From the NCBI RefSeq assembly GCF_900107195.1, contig NZ_FNPB01000002.1, positions 62,001 through 126,000 on the forward strand: DNA of 64,000 nucleotides, written 5' to 3'. The stretch is from Halobellus clavatus (lineage in GTDB: Archaea; Halobacteriota; Halobacteria; Halobacteriales; Haloferacaceae). Under the pieces are notes generated by a model. The model saw nothing but the letters and a program-made list of their open reading frames with translations. It was not told the DNA's origin and did no database searches. Each line of letters starts with the position of its first letter. Position 1 is the first letter of the stretch. This document shows positions 1 to 8,783 of this stretch, piece by piece. Position numbers and translations under genes: made by a program.

Positions 1-2
1 TC

Positions 3-1025
3 CTGGCGTCGGTGGTCGGGACAGTCTTCTTCGCCGTCACGGTCGCGTATCTCCTGTGGCCGCTTCGACAGGAACTCATCGACCGCGGACAGTCACGACG
101 GATTGCGAGTCTCAGTACGACCGCCGCAGCGTTCTTGGCGACCCTGCTGTTGTTCGCGCCGCTGGCGGTCGTGGCGTATCTGCGATTCGACTCGTTCGTC
201 GCGGTGATCGGCCTGCTCCCGACGGAGATCGACCTTTCCATCCTGGGGTTCGAGTACCGCTCCTCGCTGGATTCGTTCGTCGAACTCGCCGTCGTGTACG
301 TCGAACAGGCCGCGCGTCGTGCCGCCCGAGCGGCCCCCGTCATTCTGGTGAAAGTCACGCTGTTCGTGTTTCTGATCTACTCGCTGCTGTTCTACGGCGA
401 GGACGCCAAACACGCGGCGCTGGCGCTTGTCCCTCCCACGTACCGCGACACCGCCCGCGCGCTCAACCGCCGCGCCCGCGACACGCTGTTCGCGATCTAC
501 ATCCTGCAGGCGGCCACCGCGCTCGGCACGTTCGTGCTCGCGCTTCCGGTCTTCTTCGCGCTCGGCTACGACGCGGTCGTGACGCTTGCGACGATCGCTG
601 CGGTCCTGCAGTTCGTCCCGATTGTCGGTCCGGTCATCCTCCTCGTGGGGCTCGCAGCCTACCACGTCGCACTGGGACAGCTCGTTCAGGCGGTGCTGGT
701 GTTCCTGATCGGTGGCTTCGTCGTCGCGTGGCTCCCGGACGTCCTGATCAGACCCCGGCTCGCACGCGAGACGGCTGGCGTCCCCGGGAGCCTCTATTTC
801 GTCGGGTTCTTCGGCGGCGCACTCACCCTCGGCCCGATCGGACTGGTCGCCGGCCCGCTGGCCGTGGGGCTCTTCGTCGAGTCGGCGTCGCTGCTCTCCA
901 CGGAACTGAACCCGACGGCGGTCGAATCAGACGCCGACGCTGTTGAGTCCGCAGACGCCGACGCTGCTGGACCCACAGACCCGGACCCAGTCGGCTCCGA
1001 CGAGTCGAGATCCGACCCCGGCTGA
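3..1025 (+). CDS. AI-2E family membrane permease, 5' end outside window
   Basis: Polytopic membrane protein of the AI-2E/PerM exporter family (PF01594); substrates in archaea are unknown. The frame is open to the left edge, and the residues before the first GTG at position 12 already look like the first membrane helix, so the true start lies upstream. About seven hydrophobic segments follow, with the family's characteristic late block (hydrophobic VPIVGPVI-type stretch, then GFVVAWLPDVLIRPRLA, then a Gly-rich GGALTLGPIGLVAGPL segment). The C-terminus is an Asp/Ala/Ser-rich acidic tail of about 40 residues, expected on the cytosolic side of a halophile protein. It converges on hef with only an 8-base gap. 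Function beyond 'permease' is inferred from family membership. Confidence 0.85.
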   Translation: MASVVGTVFFAVTVAYLLWPLRQELIDRGQSRRIASLSTTAAAFLATLLLFAPLAVVAYLRFDSFVAVIGLLPTEIDLSILGFEYRSSLDSFVELAVVYVEQAARRAARAAPVILVKVTLFVFLIYSLLFYGEDAKHAALALVPPTYRDTARALNRRARDTLFAIYILQAATALGTFVLALPVFFALGYDAVVTLATIAAVLQFVPIVGPVILLVGLAAYHVALGQLVQAVLVFLIGGFVVAWLPDVLIRPRLARETAGVPGSLYFVGFFGGALTLGPIGLVAGPLAVGLFVESASLLSTELNPTAVESDADAVESADADAAGPTDPDPVGSDESRSDPG

Positions 1026-1033
1026 CGTCGCCG

Positions 1034-3691
1034 CTACTGGTAGTCGCTGCCGACGACCTCGCGGATCCGTCCGGCAGTCACTTCGCCGATCCCGTCGACC
1101 TCACGGAGGTCGGCCTCCCGCGCGGTCATCACTCCTTCGACGGTCCCAAACTCCCGGAGCAACGACTGTGCGGTGACGGGGCCGATGTCTGCGATCGCGG
1201 AGACGACGTACTCCTGCTGTTCGCTCAACGTCTTCGCGCTCTTCTCCCCGTGGACGCTGACGGTCCGATCGCGCTCGGTCTGCTCGCGCTCGGCGATCGT
1301 CAGGAGCAACTCTCCGGTATCGTTCTCGTCGACCGTCCGGAGGACGCTCACGTCGAAGTCCACCGCGAGGGAGGCGAGCGCCCCGCGGATCGCGCCCGGG
1401 TGGACGTTGCGTTCCTCGTAGAGGCCCTCTCCCTCGATGATCATCACGGGCCGGGCGTACGCCCGAGCGAGGTCCCCGATCTGCTCGAACAGCGAGCGCT
1501 CGCCCTCCAAGAGCGTGTCGAGGAAGTCGGCGATCGATTTACGCTCGACGGCGACCCGATCCGAGAGCACGTAGTCGCCGACTGCGAGGGTTTCGAGTCG
1601 CGTCCGCACGTCGTCGCGCTTGGAGAGATCCTTCGCGATCGAGGCCTCGAGTTCCCGCTGGTCGACGACGATCTCCGTCTCCTCGCTATCGTCGCCGGCG
1701 GTCGCGACGACGCCGTCCGGTTCACCGGTGCTGTCGGCCGTGTTGGTACTGTCGGTCGACTCGGTGGTCTCGGCCGTCTCAGTGTTGCCAGCCGTCTCAG
1801 TGTTGCCGACCGTCTCGCCGCCATTACCGTCGGATCCGTCGATGTCGTCGCCGTCAGTGTCATCCGCGCGAGCGTGGCCCTCGCCAGTCTCGATTCCTTC
1901 TCCCTCGGCACGCTCGATCTCTTCGTCCGTCGCGGCGAAGTCGGTCAACCCGGCCTGCCCGTTCGTCGCTTCGCGGTCCCCGGACGCGGCGGTGGCTCCG
2001 TCGGCCGATCCGGATCCGCTCCCCGACGACTCTCCGACGGTGTCATCAGATGCCGACGCCGGACTCGCTCCCGTCCCGGTCGCTCCCGCGTCGGCCTCGT
2101 CCTCGTAAGCACCGAGCGATCCCTGTGGCGGGTCCAGTTCGGATTCGATGTCACCGGCGAGGCTCTTCAGCTCTCTGAGTTCGGACTCCATCTCCTTCTC
2201 TCGTCGACGCGAGATCCAGAAGTACGCCTCGTCGCGGGTGTCCTCGGCCAGGAGCACGACCACGCGCCCTTCGGCCTGCCGGCCCGTCCGGCCCTTCCGC
2301 TGGATCGACCGGATGGCCGTCGGGACCGGCTCGAAGAAGAGGACGAGATCGACCTCCGGCACGTCCAGCCCCTCCTCGGCCACGGAGGTCGAGACCAGTA
2401 CCTCGAACTCGCCCGCTCTGAACGCGTCGAGGGTTTCCTGTTGCTCCGTTTGAGTCATCCCCTCGGAACTCTCCTTGTCGCCCTGACCGACGAAGCGCCG
2501 GACGTCGAACGACGCCGAGAGGAACTCGGTCACGGCCTCGGCGGTGTCGCGCGACTCGGTGAAGACGATGACGCGCTCGCCCCCCTCGATCCCGAGCGTC
2601 TGCGCCAGCAGGATCCGCGCCCGCGAGAACTTCGGGTGCGTCCCGTCGAACGACTCGGCCAGTCGCATCGCTTCGCGGACTTTCGGCTCGGCGACGAGTC
2701 GCTGGCTCGCCTTCGAGGCACCCGACGAGCGCGCGGCGTTCCGCTGTCGCTCGAAGTACCGGCGCACGGACTCGACGGACTGCGTCTCGACGAGTTCGAC
2801 CGCTCGACGGAGTTTCATCACCTCGGCGTGCGTCGACATCCCCTTGTAGCCCTCCGACTTGTCGGCGTTCATCAGCTCCTGCAACTTTCCGCGCATCCGG
2901 TTCAGTTGCTTTTGCGAGATGTCGGGTTGCGTCGTGTTCGTCACCCCGAGCGACTTCAGCTTCTGGAGCCGATCTTTGATCACCTCGTTCAGTGCGTCTC
3001 TGATCTGCAGGATCTCGTCCGGCAGTTCGATCCGCTCCCACTCGACGGACGTGTCGTGCGTGTACGCTTCGACGTCGGCGTCCTCGTCGGTCATCACCTC
3101 GACCTCCCGGATACCGAGGTTCTGACACACTGCCAGAATCGCCTCCTTGTCGCCACCCGGCGACGCGCTCATACCCGTCACGAGCGGGTTCTCGGCGTCT
3201 TGGTGGTAGCGCTCAGCGATGTAGACGTACGCGTAGTCCCCGCTCGCGCGGTGACACTCGTCGAACGTGAGATGCGTCACCTCCGCCAGCGAGATCCGGC
3301 TCCCGACGAGGTCGTTCTCGACGACCTGCGGGGTCGCGACGACGATCCGCGCGTCGTCCCACGCGGCCGCCCGGTCCTCGGGTCTGATCTCTCCGGTGAA
3401 GACGACGATTTCCTCGTTGGGGATCTCGAGCGCCTCGCGGTAGAACTCGGCGTGCTGCTGGACCAGCGGCTTCGTCGGTGCGAGAAAGAGGGCCGTCCCG
3501 CCGTGCTCATCGAGGCGGTCCGCGGTCACGAGCAGACTCACCGTCGTCTTCCCTAGGCCCGTCGGGAGACAGACCAGCGTGTGCGTGTTTCGGGCCGCGG
3601 TCGCGAGTTCGAGTTGGTAGCGCCGCCGCTCGATGAACGACGGGCTCAGGAGGGGGTGATCCACGTACGCGGGGTCGTCGCTAGCCGCCAT
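1034..3691 (-). CDS. hef: Hef/FANCM-type helicase-nuclease
   Basis: Archaeal fork-processing enzyme with an SF2 helicase and an XPF-type structure-specific endonuclease in one chain (885 residues). Visible: Walker A TGLGKTT near residues 45-51, DECH box near 145, motif VI ending IQRKGRTGR near 460, then a long acidic Ser/Thr/Asp/Gly linker with NTETAGNTETAE-type repeats, an ERCC4 nuclease domain with the ERKSIADF motif near 720, and a C-terminal tandem helix-hairpin-helix (IGPVTAQSLL and VDGIGEVTAGRI). The ATG at 3691 is preferred to the GTG one codon upstream. It acts on stalled forks and flap or fork DNA. Hel308 lies 1 kb away on the other strand, a sensible repair neighbourhood. The linker is the only unusual part and is typical of halophilic proteins. 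Confidence 0.96.
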   Translation of the reverse strand: MAASDDPAYVDHPLLSPSFIERRRYQLELATAARNTHTLVCLPTGLGKTTVSLLVTADRLDEHGGTALFLAPTKPLVQQHAEFYREALEIPNEEIVVFTGEIRPEDRAAAWDDARIVVATPQVVENDLVGSRISLAEVTHLTFDECHRASGDYAYVYIAERYHQDAENPLVTGMSASPGGDKEAILAVCQNLGIREVEVMTDEDADVEAYTHDTSVEWERIELPDEILQIRDALNEVIKDRLQKLKSLGVTNTTQPDISQKQLNRMRGKLQELMNADKSEGYKGMSTHAEVMKLRRAVELVETQSVESVRRYFERQRNAARSSGASKASQRLVAEPKVREAMRLAESFDGTHPKFSRARILLAQTLGIEGGERVIVFTESRDTAEAVTEFLSASFDVRRFVGQGDKESSEGMTQTEQQETLDAFRAGEFEVLVSTSVAEEGLDVPEVDLVLFFEPVPTAIRSIQRKGRTGRQAEGRVVVLLAEDTRDEAYFWISRRREKEMESELRELKSLAGDIESELDPPQGSLGAYEDEADAGATGTGASPASASDDTVGESSGSGSGSADGATAASGDREATNGQAGLTDFAATDEEIERAEGEGIETGEGHARADDTDGDDIDGSDGNGGETVGNTETAGNTETAETTESTDSTNTADSTGEPDGVVATAGDDSEETEIVVDQRELEASIAKDLSKRDDVRTRLETLAVGDYVLSDRVAVERKSIADFLDTLLEGERSLFEQIGDLARAYARPVMIIEGEGLYEERNVHPGAIRGALASLAVDFDVSVLRTVDENDTGELLLTIAEREQTERDRTVSVHGEKSAKTLSEQQEYVVSAIADIGPVTAQSLLREFGTVEGVMTAREADLREVDGIGEVTAGRIREVVGSDYQ

Positions 3692-3805
3692 CACGCACGA
3701 TTGGTCGCCATCGCTGTTAAGGGTTCGCCGCCGAGAGTGAACGTGAAAATCAGCGCACTCGTACGTCTTACGGACGGTTATCCCGGTCGGGCGTCCGAAA
3801 CGGGG

Positions 3806-3985
3806 CTATCGGCTTCGATCTGTCTCGGAGCCGAACTCTGTGCCGAACGCGTCGAACGACTCGGGGCTCCGATAGGCGTCTCCCGACGCGCTCGTTCCGT
3901 TGGAATCCTCGACGGAGTCCGGCAGCGACGCTCCCACGAGGTCTGCCCACTCCGAGAGGTTCCGATCACGACTTCTGTGGCTCAT
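3806..3985 (-). CDS. Small acidic protein, 59 aa, unknown function
   Basis: A short reading frame starting MSHRSRDRNLSEWADLVGAS and ending ETDRSR. It is rich in Ser, Asp and Glu, keeps C/G at most third codon positions, has one Trp and no Cys, and no membrane segment. A GAGG ribosome-binding-like sequence lies about 8 nt before the ATG and a TATA-like GTTATATAC about 34-42 nt before it, which is what makes the call. It sits alone between hef and the ferredoxin gene, on the same strand. I do not recognise the family. The alternative is a chance open frame in GC-rich DNA; the promoter and halophilic composition argue against that. Confidence 0.55.
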   Translation of the reverse strand: MSHRSRDRNLSEWADLVGASLPDSVEDSNGTSASGDAYRSPESFDAFGTEFGSETDRSR

Positions 3986-4018
3986 AGTTTCGCCTCAGAA
4001 GATAATCTCTCCAGCATC

Positions 4019-4027
4019 GTATATAAC
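4019..4027 (-). promoter_or_regulatory. TATA box for the 59-aa gene
   Basis: Reads GTTATATAC on the minus strand in otherwise GC-rich DNA. Transcription would start about 25 nt downstream, near 3996, leaving a short leader with a GAGG motif before the ATG at 3985. The remaining gap between here and the ferredoxin stop (4028-4269) shows no gene. Confidence 0.5.
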
Positions 4028-4269
4028 GATTGTGCTGAGTCCGTCGAGTTGGGACCGATGTCCGGCAATCACTCCGAAGGACTGGCCGTCGGTGGCTCCC
4101 GTCGCCACGGACGGCCACCTCGCCCGGGAGCGGGAGTCGTCGCCTCACTCCAGAGCAGGGTCCGTCGTCCCACTCGCGAGCAGGATTCGTCGGCTCACTC
4201 GGCAGTCGGATTCGTCGCCACGCGAGCGGCCGCTTTCAGCCGACGCGTCGAACGATCCGTGTGCCGCCT

Positions 4270-4509
4270 TCAGACGACCTGTTCGTCGCCGTCGTAGAGT
4301 TCGATCGCGTCCACGGGACACGCCCGGGCCGCGAACTCCGCGTCGAGTTCGGCGCCGTCGGGCACCTCCAGTTCGAAGACCCCGTCCTCGACTTCGGTGC
4401 TCTCCGCCAGGTCGGCTTTCCCCTCGTCGAGGTTCTTCTCGAAGGCGTCCCACTCCTCGACGCACTGGAACATCCCGATGCAGGTCTCGCGATCGTAGCG
4501 AATCTTCAT
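4270..4509 (-). CDS. Ferredoxin, 3Fe-4S/4Fe-4S type
   Basis: Small soluble electron carrier of 79 residues starting [10 protein letters not shown]. Cluster ligands are visible as C10-x5-C16 (CIGMFQC) and a later CP pair (ARACPVDAI). The middle position of a standard CxxCxxC motif lacks Cys, as in the single-cluster ferredoxins that serve P450s or bind a 3Fe-4S cluster. The C-terminal half is acidic. The ATG at 4509 was chosen because the upstream in-frame sequence runs through the 38-bp tandem repeat and is not protein-like. It is divergent from hel308, with the repeat array lying between them. Redox partners are not evident locally. Confidence 0.9.
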   Translation of the reverse strand: MKIRYDRETCIGMFQCVEEWDAFEKNLDEGKADLAESTEVEDGVFELEVPDGAELDAEFAARACPVDAIELYDGDEQVV

Positions 4510-4580
4510 ATCTCCTGTTCGGCGACGACCCACATATCCCTGACGACGCCGGGCGGTCGGGCTCTCGACGTGCCGCCACC

Positions 4581-4693
4581 GTCTCTGGGTTCGGCCCGCC
4601 AGAAACCACTTTACCACTGTCTGCGGGTTCGGCCCGCCAGAAACCACTTTACCACTGTCTGCGGGTTCGGCCGCCAGAAACCACTTTGCCACT
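4581..4693. repeat. 38-bp tandem repeat, three copies
   Basis: Units at 4581-4618, 4619-4656 and 4657-4693 (the last is 37 bp). Each contains GTTCGGCCCGCCAGAAACCA followed by CTTTACCACTGTCTGCGG, with only a few mismatches. The units abut directly with no spacers, so this is not CRISPR. The array fills the space between the divergent ferredoxin and hel308 genes, starting about 70 nt upstream of the ferredoxin ATG and ending about 50 nt before the hel308 TATA box. Confidence 0.93.
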
Positions 4694-4744
4694 GTCTGCG
4701 GGATCACCCCGGCAGGACCCGCCTCACCCAGGCCGTCTCCGACG

Positions 4745-4757
4745 GTTTAAATCCGAG
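4745..4757 (+). promoter_or_regulatory. Core promoter of hel308
   Basis: GTTTAAATCCGAG with TTTAAA at 4746-4751, 31 nt before the ATG at 4777, the spacing expected of a leaderless haloarchaeal transcript. The same 13 bases occur before the DHH nuclease gene at 56530-56542. Confidence 0.7.
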
Positions 4758-4776
4758 CACGGCGTACCCCGGACCG

Positions 4777-7356
4777 ATGCACCCGGAGGAGGTCCCAGAA
4801 CTGCCCGAGGGGGTCGCCTCACACCTACGCGAGGAGGGGATCGAGGCGCTGTACCCCCCACAGGCCGACGCCGTCGAGGCGGGCGTCACCCGCGGTGAGA
4901 GCCTCGTCGCGTCGGTCCCGACGGCCTCGGGCAAGACCCTGATCGCCGAGTTGGCGATGCTGTCGAGCGTCGCCCGTGGCGGCAAGGCGCTTTATATCGT
5001 CCCCCTGCGCGCGCTGGCGTCCGAAAAGAAAGCCGAGTTCGAGCGCTGGGAGGACTACGGCTTCGACATCGGCGTCTCGACCGGTAACTACGACTCCGAC
5101 GGCGAGTGGCTGGCCTCCCGCGACATCGTGGTCGCCACCTCCGAGAAAGTCGACTCGCTGGTTCGGAACGGCGCGGGCTGGATCGACGACCTGACCTGCG
5201 TCGTCGCCGACGAGGTCCACCTGGTCGACGACGCCGAACGCGGGCCGACTCTGGAGGTCACCCTCGGGAAACTGCGGACGCTCAACCCCGGTCTCCAGGT
5301 CGTCGCCCTCTCTGCGACCGTCGGCAACGCCGACGCCGTCGCCGAGTGGCTCGACGCCGAACTCGTCGAATCCACCTGGCGGCCGATCGACCTCCGGATG
5401 GGAGTCCACTACGGCAACGCGATCTCCTTCGACGACGGCAGCCAGCGCGAAGTCCCGGTCGAATCTGGTGGGCGACCCACCGCCGCGCTCGTCGACGACG
5501 CGCTCGCCGGCGACGACGACGTCGCGCGCGAGTCCGGCGACGATCAGGGCTCGTCACTCGTGTTCGTCAACTCCCGCCGGAACGCCGAAGCGTCGGCCAA
5601 GCGCCTGCGCGACGTGACCGCTGCCCACCTCACTGACGACGAACGCGGCCGCCTGGCGGAACTCGCCGCAGAGCTCAGAGACGTCTCCGACGCCGAGACG
5701 AGCGACACGCTCGCCGACTGCGTTGCGAAGGGCGCGGCGTTCCACCACGCCGGCCTCGCGCCGGAGCACCGCTCGATCGTCGAGGCGGCGTTCCGCGACC
5801 GACTCGTGAAGTGCGTGTCGGCGACGCCGACGCTCGCTGCGGGCGTCAACACGCCCAGTCGGCGGGTGATCGTCCGCGACTGGCGGCGCTACGACGGCGA
5901 GTTCGGCGGGATGAAACCGCTCGACGTCCTCGAAATCCACCAGATGATGGGGCGGGCCGGCCGCCCCGGACTCGACCCCTACGGCGAGGCCGTCCTGCTG
6001 GCGAAGAACTCCGAGACCCGAGACGAACTGTTCGAGCGGTACATCTGGGCCGATCCCGAACCCGTCCGCTCGAAACTCGCCGCCGAGCCGGCGTTGCGAA
6101 CCCACGCACTCGCCACCGTCGCCTCGGGGTTCGCACACACCCGCGCGGAACTGCTCGAGTTCCTCGGCCGGACGCTCTACGCCACGCAGACCGACGATTC
6201 CAGCCGCCTGGAGACGGTCACCGACGACGTGCTGGCGTACCTCGATCGCAACGGATTCATCGAGCGCGACGACGGCTCGCTCTCCGCGACCAGCATCGGA
6301 CACACCGTTTCACAGCTCTATCTCGATCCGATGACTGCCGCCGAGATCATCGACGGCCTGGAGTGGGCCGACGCCAACCGGGGTGAGATGGCTCGTGCGC
6401 TGGGCGACGGATCGGGCGCAGCTACCGCCGACGGATCGGATGCAGCCACCGCCGACCGACCGTCCGCCAATTCCGACGGTGTCGCGGCGGGCTCCGACTC
6501 CGACGACGATCCGCCGTCGACCGGGTTCCAGCGAGCCAGCGAGTTGGCGTCGAACACGGGAGACGAACGCGGCAGCGACGCCGACGGTCCGGCCGCTGCT
6601 GACAACTCGGACCCCGAGGAGGCGCTCGACGACGTCACGTATCCGACGGCGCTGGGGCTCTTTCACCTCGTCTCGCGGACGCCGGATATGTATCAGCTGT
6701 ACCTCAAATCGGGCGACCGCGAGACCTACACCGAAGTCTGCTACGAGCGCGAGGCCGAACTACTCGGACGAACGCCCTCTGAGTACGAAGACGTCAGATT
6801 CGAGGAGTGGCTCTCCGCGCTGAAGACCGCGAAACTCCTCGAAGACTGGGCCACCGAAGTCGACGAGGACCGGATCACCGAGCGCTACGGCGTCGGGCCG
6901 GGCGACATCCGCGGGAAGGTCGAGACCGCGGAGTGGCTCCTCGGCGCGGCCGAACGCCTCGCGGGCGAACTCGGCCTCTCGCCCGTCCCCGTCAGGGAGG
7001 CGAAGAAACGCGTCCAGTACGGCGTCCGCGACGAACTCCTTGCTCTCGCTGGGGTCCGCAACGTCGGCCGAAAGCGGGCCCGGCGGCTCTTCGAGGCCGG
7101 CATCGAGAGCCGCGCAGACCTCCGTGAGGCGGACAAATCGACCGTCCTCGGTGCGCTCCGGGGCCGCCGCAAGACGGCGGAACGAATCCTCGAGAACGTC
7201 GGTCGGCAGGACCCCTCGATGGACGACGTCACCTCCGACGGATCCGCGGCGCAGTCGACCGGGAGCGACGGCTCCTCGACGGACCACTCCGGCGGCACCG
7301 GTGCCGACGCCCCCGAGGACCCCGACGAACAGGCCAGCCTGGGTGACTTCGGATGA
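4777..7356 (+). CDS. hel308: Hel308 3'-5' DNA helicase
   Basis: Ski2-like SF2 helicase that unwinds lagging strands at stalled forks (859 residues). Walker A PTASGKT at 48-54, DEVH near 148, SAT motif (ALSATVG) near 178, motif [12 protein letters not shown] near 390, then winged-helix and ratchet regions and a C-terminal HhH segment ([20 protein letters not shown]). Two features are halophile-specific: an Asp/Ala/Ser-rich insertion at about 544-618 and an acidic tail after about 810 ending [12 protein letters not shown]. That ending resembles a PCNA-interacting QxxLxxF motif (QASLGDFG), which is an inference. The promoter places the start at 4777. The next gene, cgi121, begins 34 bases after the stop. 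Confidence 0.96.
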   Translation: MHPEEVPELPEGVASHLREEGIEALYPPQADAVEAGVTRGESLVASVPTASGKTLIAELAMLSSVARGGKALYIVPLRALASEKKAEFERWEDYGFDIGVSTGNYDSDGEWLASRDIVVATSEKVDSLVRNGAGWIDDLTCVVADEVHLVDDAERGPTLEVTLGKLRTLNPGLQVVALSATVGNADAVAEWLDAELVESTWRPIDLRMGVHYGNAISFDDGSQREVPVESGGRPTAALVDDALAGDDDVARESGDDQGSSLVFVNSRRNAEASAKRLRDVTAAHLTDDERGRLAELAAELRDVSDAETSDTLADCVAKGAAFHHAGLAPEHRSIVEAAFRDRLVKCVSATPTLAAGVNTPSRRVIVRDWRRYDGEFGGMKPLDVLEIHQMMGRAGRPGLDPYGEAVLLAKNSETRDELFERYIWADPEPVRSKLAAEPALRTHALATVASGFAHTRAELLEFLGRTLYATQTDDSSRLETVTDDVLAYLDRNGFIERDDGSLSATSIGHTVSQLYLDPMTAAEIIDGLEWADANRGEMARALGDGSGAATADGSDAATADRPSANSDGVAAGSDSDDDPPSTGFQRASELASNTGDERGSDADGPAAADNSDPEEALDDVTYPTALGLFHLVSRTPDMYQLYLKSGDRETYTEVCYEREAELLGRTPSEYEDVRFEEWLSALKTAKLLEDWATEVDEDRITERYGVGPGDIRGKVETAEWLLGAAERLAGELGLSPVPVREAKKRVQYGVRDELLALAGVRNVGRKRARRLFEAGIESRADLREADKSTVLGALRGRRKTAERILENVGRQDPSMDDVTSDGSAAQSTGSDGSSTDHSGGTGADAPEDPDEQASLGDFG

Positions 7357-7390
7357 CGTCGCCGATCGCGGGACGTGCCGGAGGACGGCG

Positions 7391-7885
7391 ATGAGACTCG
7401 TCGAGGGGGTCGTCGACGTCGACGACGTCGACTCGTTCGTCGCTGCGATCGACGAGATCAGCCGCGAAACAGGAGCGACCATCCAGGCGTTCGACGCGCG
7501 GTACCTCGTGAGCGACCGACACCTCGAACGGGCTGTCGAACTGGCCGACCGGGCGATCGACCGTGACGAGGCCATCGCCCGCGACCGCGCGGTCGAAATC
7601 CTGCTGTACGCGGCCGCTCGACGACAGATATCCGACGCTCTGGAACTCGGCGTCGACGAGGGACCGAACCGCACCGTCGTCCTCGTCGACGGCGGCGACG
7701 AACGCCAGGCGGCGGCGGCAGTCCGATCACGGCTCCTCACCGCGGTCGAACCGACGCTCGGCGAGTACGACCCCGAACGCGTCCGGACGTTCTTCGACGT
7801 CGGTGACGACGAACTCGCCGTGGTCGATGGCGACCTCGAAGCCGTCGTCCTCGAACGCGTCGCACTCTTGGTCGTCGAGAAGTGA
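7391..7885 (+). CDS. cgi121: KEOPS complex subunit Cgi121
   Basis: 164-residue protein matching the Cgi121/TPRKB fold: N-terminal MRLVEGVV strand, a central block with ARDRAVEILLYAAARRQISDAL (about residues 61-82) characteristic of the family, and a C-terminal IRxF-like stretch (VRTFFDVGDDELAV). Cgi121 binds the Bud32 kinase and tRNA within KEOPS, which makes the N6-threonylcarbamoyl-adenosine at position 37 of ANN-decoding tRNAs. Linkage hel308-cgi121 is common in haloarchaea (established knowledge). The short intergenic distance suggests co-transcription with hel308. Confidence 0.85.
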   Translation: MRLVEGVVDVDDVDSFVAAIDEISRETGATIQAFDARYLVSDRHLERAVELADRAIDRDEAIARDRAVEILLYAAARRQISDALELGVDEGPNRTVVLVDGGDERQAAAAVRSRLLTAVEPTLGEYDPERVRTFFDVGDDELAVVDGDLEAVVLERVALLVVEK

Positions 7886-8024
7886 CTGGGCGGCCCGCAG
7901 GCGACCGGCCAACCCCTTCGTTTCAACTGGAGATTCTCGGTGTAGCGTTCCGCAGCAGCGCGGATGTGCCGATGGATCGGCGGTGACCGTCCGCCCAACG
8001 CCGCCGACAACGACCACGGAGTAA

Positions 8025-8053
8025 ACTACATTACACACGAGTGTAGAGGTAGT
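8025..8053. promoter_or_regulatory. Inverted repeat just before a winged-helix gene
   Basis: ACTACATTACAC, ACGA, then GTGTAGAGGTAGT. The arms pair as ACTAC and TACAC with GTGTA and GTAGT, with a 2 versus 3 base interior mismatch. It ends 3 nt before the ATG at 8057, so a bound protein would block initiation. A good candidate for autoregulation by the adjacent regulator. Confidence 0.6.
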
Positions 8054-8056
8054 CCT

Positions 8057-8644
8057 ATGTCCGAGACGGCGACCGGCCGCGGCTCCGACGGCGGCGGACA
8101 GTTTCCGCTCGACGCCGTCCTCGCCGTCTTCCAGGACCGGACCGATCTCGCGCGGCCGCTGACGGCGAACGACGTGATGGACCGCCTCGGCTGCTCGCGT
8201 CGCACCGCGCACAACAAACTCAACGCACTCGTCGATCAGGGCGCGCTCGCGACCCGTAAGGTCGGCGCGCGCGGTCGCGTCTGGTGGATCCCACTCCCCG
8301 ACGAACGGTCCGCCGACCGCGCGCCCGACGCTCCCGGTACCTCCGGGGCTGCGACGCCCGATCGTGACCCTGCGGTCGAGGCCGAGATCGCCGCCGCGGA
8401 CATCCCGGGCACGGGTGACACGCTCCGGCAGCGCCGCGAGGCACTCCGGGCGACGTACGACTACCTCAGCGAGAACCCCGACGCGACGGAGACCGAGTTC
8501 CTCACCGAGGTGTTCCCGGAGCACCCGGCGGGGTTCAAAACCGCCGACAAGTGGTGGGCGGTGATCAAGCCGGCACTGACCGAGTTGCCCAACGTCGACG
8601 TTGCGGAAGACCGCGAACACGTGTGGCATTACCTCGGCGGCTGA
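8057..8644 (+). CDS. Winged-helix DNA-binding protein
   Basis: 195-residue protein. Residues about 17-75 form a helix-turn-helix with LTANDVMDRLGCSRRTAHNKLNALVDQGALATRKVGARGRVWWIP-type wing (quoted here in shortened form: DRLGCSRRTAHNKLNALVDQ, wing VGARGRVWW). A linker rich in Asp/Ala/Pro leads to a C-terminal region with RREALRATYDYLSENPDAT and HVWHYLGG whose family I do not recognise. ATG 8057 is preferred over the in-frame upstream ATG at 7964 because the upstream residues are not haloarchaeal in composition and the inverted repeat abuts 8057. Probably a transcriptional regulator, possibly of itself. Confidence 0.75.
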   Translation: MSETATGRGSDGGGQFPLDAVLAVFQDRTDLARPLTANDVMDRLGCSRRTAHNKLNALVDQGALATRKVGARGRVWWIPLPDERSADRAPDAPGTSGAATPDRDPAVEAEIAAADIPGTGDTLRQRREALRATYDYLSENPDATETEFLTEVFPEHPAGFKTADKWWAVIKPALTELPNVDVAEDREHVWHYLGG

Positions 8645-8783
8645 CGGCTGCGTTGCGGCTGCCAACAAAGGGGGCCCGCTCCGGAGAGGAGGGACAGATC
8701 TGACGGAGAAGTGCTGGCCGACTATCCCACGACGAACCGACATCCGAAGCCGATACGACACGACGATGGAGCGGAACTAACAC

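Noticed and set aside
1250-3556. 768-codon plus-strand frame opposite hef
   Set aside because: Antisense shadow of a well-supported gene; its sequence has no recognisable motif, as expected in GC-rich DNA.
4581-4693. CRISPR array
   Set aside because: The units are directly joined with no variable spacers, only three copies, and no cas gene is present; the same applies to 45128-45240.
4510-4707. Longer ferredoxin start within the repeat array
   Set aside because: Residues upstream of ATG 4509 are encoded by the 38-bp repeat and look unlike a haloarchaeal protein.
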